A DNA stretch of 64,000 nt from Bactrocera neohumeralis. Taxonomy: Eukaryota; Arthropoda; Insecta; Diptera; Tephritidae. A program made the position numbers and the translations under genes. A model generated the notes under the pieces. It made no database searches. It had not been told where the DNA came from and worked only from the letters and a program-made list of their open reading frames with translations. How positions within the stretch are numbered: the stretch's first letter is position 1; the number at the start of each line of letters is the position of its first letter. Location of the stretch: contig NC_065923.1 in NCBI RefSeq assembly GCF_024586455.1, positions 67,677,076-67,741,075 on the forward strand, written 5' to 3'. Of this stretch, positions 59,997-64,000 are shown one piece after another.

Positions 59997-60004
59997 ATGG
60001 CTAA
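59735..60004 (+). CDS. Upstream ORF overlapping the Hsc70 start (putative)
   Basis: ATG at 59735 opens 89 codons (MQNPINTYAIRTFLLHNLVQ..., Cys/Arg/Gln-rich, ending QQEFLRYG) and stops at 60002-60004. This overlaps the Hsc70 ATG at 59997 by 8 bases in another frame. No domain is recognised. If the leader is unspliced, it would act as a regulatory uORF rather than encode a stable protein. Confidence 0.25.
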   Translation: MQNPINTYAIRTFLLHNLVQLNLVHSHAHFVWLCTRQCCRRRQQNCRHTPVCMLSIERAYAIIKAANTASTTTTTRKGIAQQQEFLRYG

Positions 60005-63000
60005 AGCGCCTGCTGTCGGCATTGATCTTGGCACGACATATTCATGCGTCGGTGTGTTTCAACATGGCAAAGTGGACATTATCGCCAATGACCAGGGCAA
60101 TCGGGTGACTCCATCCTATGTGGCCTTCACTGATACGGAGCGTCTAATTGGCGATGCGGCCAAAAATCAAGTTGCCATGAACCCGAACAATACTATCTTT
60201 GGTGAGTTTGAAGCAAGCAAAAAACTAAAAGAAAAAACAAACTACAACAACAATTGAACACTAATAATTCTGTCGTAAGGCATTCTCCACCCACTATCAT
60301 TGTCATTATAAATCATGCACGCCACATGAAATTTCGCACTTGCCCATTTAAAAGGTGATCACAATGCAGTCTCTTTTACAATTTTTGCCGTAAATTCTTG
60401 AACGTTCGTTGAAGCTTCGGGTGAGCTTCTTCATAGCTTTGTGTAATTGATTTTTCGCAAGATTATTCATACTTTAATTTCGATGATCACACATCAGTTT
60501 ATTGAACTGTGGTTCTATTTTCAAAAAATCGTAGAACAGTTAAGTACTTTCCTTTATTTCAATTCTAGAAAAAATGTTATGACAGTAAAGAGTCGCCAAA
60601 AAAATTTTGGGAATATGCATACTGAGAACTGTAAACTGTTTGTACCTAATTGTCGTTGGCATACGCTGATGGGATATCCAAAGGCATACTGTTTTTCGTC
60701 GAACTTTGCTTGCGTTGATCTTCTATATTTTTATTTGCACCTTAATGCATTCATCATATTTGAAAAAAGTCCTTGAGGTTAATGATCAGCCGGTGTCCTT
60801 AAATTTGAGAACTGTTTCCGAGCATAGCTGCTTCTAGCTATTGTTTTTCGACCGCCCTGTATCAGTTTGTTTGTAGTTCAGCGGCACCGTCTCGTGGTTA
60901 CAATATGGGTATATATGTATGTAGGTATGTACATATTTAGCCATGCTACATTATGCACTTGTCGCCTTCTATTTATCATTTTTCGGGTCTTAAATATATT
61001 TGACGTGTTGTCGCTTTATTTTTTGGCAAACTCATCAGCCAATTCGTCCCGTTCATGGCGTGCCAAAGTTTACATTTACGGCGGCCAATGTCTTTCAGTT
61101 TGTTTGTTTTCTCACCAGCTCATTCAATTAAAATTTACTTTGTTGCCACGTCCATTTTTATTGTTCCTGTGTCGTGTTGCTAATTTTAGTTGCATTTTAA
61201 ATTTCATTGATTCAGAAATTGTTGTGTTTCAAACAACGCCTCCCTTGTTTATGACTGTGCCACATGTTATTTTGTGCCGTTTAGTTTACATATTTCATCT
61301 GTATAGCCAATAGTTGCTCCTATAATGGGAATTTTGCACATTTACTCTGGCCTCGATTTCTAAAAAAACTATTTTTCATAGAATATGTATGATACGGTTT
61401 CTGTTTACTCGCTACATCTTATTTTGTCGTCACGTTTGAGTCGTTGCAGTTGCCTCAGACAGTCTATCCGCCTCTCCGCACTGTTTCGCATGTCCAAGAC
61501 TGAAATTTGTTTATTTTATAGCATATATTGCTATCATTTTACACCTCTCTGTAGAGTACTATGTATGGTGTAAAGTGGATGATTAAATTTGTCTTTATAT
61601 TCACTAATAAGCGTATGACGACGAAAATTGGAACGGGAAATAAATAAGCTCACTCGGAAGTTTCGGAAACACTTAAGTGTCTAACATCGCTAGAGGGATA
61701 ATGTCGATTTACACTGTACTCGGGACGGTTATTGGAATAAAAAAGCTCTTCTCCCATGACAGAAGTAAAATAACTAGTTTTTGGATAGCCCAAAGTTTTG
61801 AATGATCTGAAGGGGTAATGGATAAAAATATGTATTTTGTTACTTTATCACGATTTCAAAGAAGAGAGGTAAAAAAATCAAGTCTCTACAACTAATTTGT
61901 TTGGTTCTTAACACTGAATATTTTGAAATGAGTAAATATTTCCGTCTGTAATAAAGTCTGCATAGTAAGGATATCGGGTAATGAAAGATTTTTTCGTAGC
62001 AATTTTACATTTCGGCATGCTATTTCAAGCCTGAGACAGATAGATTGAAAGTTGAGAAATGCTATGTATTTTTACTGGGCCCTCTCCTGCTTCGCAACAC
62101 CTAATTTTATTTAGTTGAGCCAAAGGTGCTTAATAAAACTACTGTCTTAAGGGTTGTGACGTGTTGTCTTACAGGATTATTTTACACGTTATCCTGACTT
62201 CTTCTTCTGATTGCGGGGCAATCAAGTATCTCTGATGTTTCGGACCTTTGGTCACAGTAAGGACAGTACTTAGAACAGTAACTCAACAATACAGATGGCA
62301 CCTTAGCCTGCAGTGACCAGTATAAAATCCCATTAGCTGTCTTAATTTGTTCCTCGGGAGAACGGTTAGTTTCTTGAAATGGGTTTTTATTGAACACTCG
62401 CAGATACAAACCCGCCTAGCGAAGCGCTGGCATATGTTGCTAGTGGCGATTTCTTCAGTCACTTTCTTCTTCCCATAGCTTCTATCGTATTGTGTGACAG
62501 TCCACAGTGTAGAACGGTTTCAAACCGTTGACCTGGTTGTCGTAGCTTCTTTCGAATATCGGCTCTATAATAAAGCTCATTTCCATGGATGCCTCTATGT
62601 TCAGGGAACCAGGCTAATTGAATATTAATAATTTTTAACCTTAACTAGACTTTTTGAAGCGGCCAGTTGTTTCTTTTTTTCTTCGCAATGTGGCGGAGTG
62701 AGGTCTTCCTTTTTTTCTGCTTCCCCCGACGGGTACTGCATCGAATACTTTCAGAGCTGGAGTGTTTTTGTCCATTTGGACAACATGACCTAGCCAGAGT
62801 AGCCGCTGTCTTTTAGTTCGCTAAATTATGTCAATGCACATATATCTCATCGAAATCATTGTTCCATCGAATGTGATATTCGCCGCGGCCAACGCGCAAA
62901 GGACCATAAATCTTTAGCAGAACCTTTCCCTCGAAAACCTATAACGTCGACTCATCAGATGAGTTGTATGAAATAAACTGGTGTTTTTATATTTCTTTGT

Positions 63001-64000
63001 TCGTTTTGAGCGTATTTCTATTCGAAATTATTTTAACTTCATAAATTCCTCCACATTCTATTCTGTTTAGCACACTATATTTTAATCCTTATGTTCTAAT
63101 ACTCTTCTGTATGTATTCCTTACATTTAAAAGTCTTGAATCCGCGTCGATTCTAATATAAAACCATTTTTTGTGCTCTCATTTCAGTTCTATAATACAGA
63201 GAGTTCTTGCACTTCAAAATTTGAGTAAATATGTATATTCTGCCTGGTCATGTGACTAATAAATTAAAAATTTAAATCATTTTTGTTGTCAGCCGTAATG
63301 TTAATTTCTTTATAATACTTTCTTTGTACTAAAGTTAAATGTATGTATGTAATAAAATATTCAGCCTGCCATAAAATGTATCAGGTCTGTCGTTTCTATT
63401 TCTAACTGCGCCTACACTATCATGAAATCTTCATTTAACTAAGTACTGCTATTCATTTACTACACATTTGCACTTAACCTCACACGCATACATATAATAT
63501 CCCCAAGATACCATATTTTCTCTGGTCTTATCTTCCAAAATGTAGATGCTAAACGCCTGATAGGCCGTAAGTTCGATGATATGACTGTGCAGAGTGACAT
63601 GAAACACTGGCCTTTCGAGGTCTTCAATGACAATGGCAAGCCGAAAATGCGCATCGAATATAAGGGTGAAAAGAAAAGTTTCTTCCCGGAAGAAATCTCT
63701 TCCATGGTATTGACGAAGATGAAGGAGACTGCCGAAGCTTATCTCGGCAAGCCTGTAACGGATGCTGTGGTCACTGTGCCAGCCTATTTTAATGACTCAC
63801 AACGTCAAGCCACCAAAGATGCTGGCGCTATTGCTGGGTTGAATGTGCTGCGCATAATTAACGAGCCAACAGCTGCAGCCATCGCTTATGGATTGGACAA
63901 GAAGGGCACCAGTGAACGCAATGTGCTCATTTTTGATTTGGGCGGCGGCACTTTTGATGTGTCTATACTTACGATTGAGGATGGTATCTTTGAGGTTAAG
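59997..64000 (+). CDS. Hsc70: Cytosolic HSP70 cognate (Hsc70), 5' part, truncated by window
   Basis: ATP-dependent chaperone. Coding exon 1 is 59997-60201 (MAKAPAVGIDLGTTYSCVGV, then the phosphate-binding start of the ATPase domain). Coding exon 2 starts at 63546 after acceptor AATGTAG and runs off the window end. The junction splits a codon (TIF|DAKRLIG). Visible motifs are GIDLGTTYSCVGVF, AYFNDSQRQATKDAG, NEPTAAAIAYGLDK and IFDLGGGTFDVS, the three HSP70 signatures. There is no signal peptide, so it is cytosolic/nuclear. About 219 of roughly 640 residues are present. The intron after codon 68 recalls Drosophila Hsc70-1/Hsc70-2, which I recall having an intron near codon 66, while Hsc70-4 is interrupted in the leader. 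Hsc70-1 is therefore a reasonable but unproven assignment. The residues NPNNTIF and KKGTSERNVL fit that too. Confidence 0.95.
60395..60418 (+). promoter_or_regulatory. Heat-shock element array in Hsc70 intron
   Basis: TTC-TT-GAA-CG-TTC forms three perfectly spaced alternating nGAAn units (TTC 60395, GAA 60400, TTC 60405). One extra base later comes GAA-GC-TTC (60411, 60416). Such arrays bind trimeric HSF. It lies about 195 bases into the first coding intron. A second TTCTAGAA dimer is at 60563-60570. Confidence 0.7.
60430..62180 (+). other. Hsc70 intron 1, middle part
   Basis: Mixed-composition intronic DNA. Short open frames between 60870 and 61570 have no domain signature. No nested gene was recognised. 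Confidence 0.5.
62190..62420 (-). pseudogene. LINE C-terminal fragment in Hsc70 intron
   Basis: The - strand reads NPFQETNRSPEEQIKTANGI and CSKYCPYCDQRSETSEILDC, with the CPYC..ET-E-IL-CP tail of I/R1-type reverse transcriptases. It is truncated on both sides. Confidence 0.6.
62680..62970 (-). pseudogene. LINE 3' end, third copy, in Hsc70 intron
   Basis: Same orientation and sequence family as 5480-5760 and 38930-39230. Shared + strand phrases are 'TTTCAGAGCTGGAGTGTTTT', 'CAACATGACCTAGCCAGAGT', 'AGCCGCTGTC' and 'GGACCATAAATCTTTAGCAG'. It encodes the worn C-terminal RLRWLGHVV-type tail. Confidence 0.75.

Noticed and set aside
60867..61573. Open frames of 60-148 codons in the Hsc70 intron as a nested gene
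   Set aside because: No domain, no supporting splice or promoter signals, and composition like the surrounding intron.
1..64000. CRISPR arrays, tRNA, rRNA or bacterial operon features
   Set aside because: No regularly spaced repeats with unique spacers, no tRNA A/B-box pair or cloverleaf, and no rRNA core motifs were seen. The DNA is nuclear insect sequence.

Overview
This window is nuclear DNA of a schizophoran fly, plausibly a tephritid fruit fly. The evidence is a set of intron-containing genes with close Drosophila and human counterparts, A-rich fly-type leaders, ACATATGTATGTA microsatellites, (ACA)n/CAG-type repeats in exons, and intergenic and intronic DNA littered with decayed LINEs and mariner-type elements. 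The species cannot be fixed from sequence alone. No prokaryotic, organellar or viral segment was seen.

Layout. 1-10.1 kb is a graveyard of repeats: LINE fragments of at least three lineages and a recurrent tandem-structured repeat, with no convincing host gene. 10.5-10.8 kb holds one possible orphan terminal exon. 12.6-22.9 kb is Pop2 (CCR4-NOT deadenylase, + strand), with two 5' UTR exons, two main coding exons, a T-rich 6.5 kb intron and a last exon; a read-through form would give a different C-terminus. 23.25-25.81 kb is Nprl3 (GATOR1, - strand). It shares a roughly 500 bp divergent promoter with a TMEM161A/B orthologue (26.3-28.5 kb, +). 29.6-33.1 kb is Hem/kette (WAVE complex, -), with one apparent 1-bp deletion. 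36.5-37.85 kb is a Gly/Ser-rich exon of an unrecognised gene that has no early ATG. 38.3-45.9 kb is repeats, UTR-like DNA and a deleted mariner. 45.9-47.0 kb is an unrecognised single-membrane-span ORF that could splice in frame into SRPK. 48.2-54.9 kb is SRPK (SR-protein kinase, +). 59.2 kb to the window end is an Hsc70-family chaperone gene (+), cut by the window edge, with a 3.3 kb first coding intron.

The genes are independent housekeeping loci: mRNA deadenylation, nutrient signalling through TORC1, an ER-type membrane protein, actin nucleation, splicing-factor phosphorylation and protein folding. There is no operon-like logic. The points most worth a second look are a five-unit heat-shock-element array inside the Hsc70 intron, a long inverted repeat just upstream of that gene, a possible uORF overlapping its start codon, the Pop2 alternative C-terminus, the SRPK intron made almost entirely of a mobile repeat, the possible membrane-anchored SRPK form, and the Hem frameshift. 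I did not find a convincing new multi-gene system.
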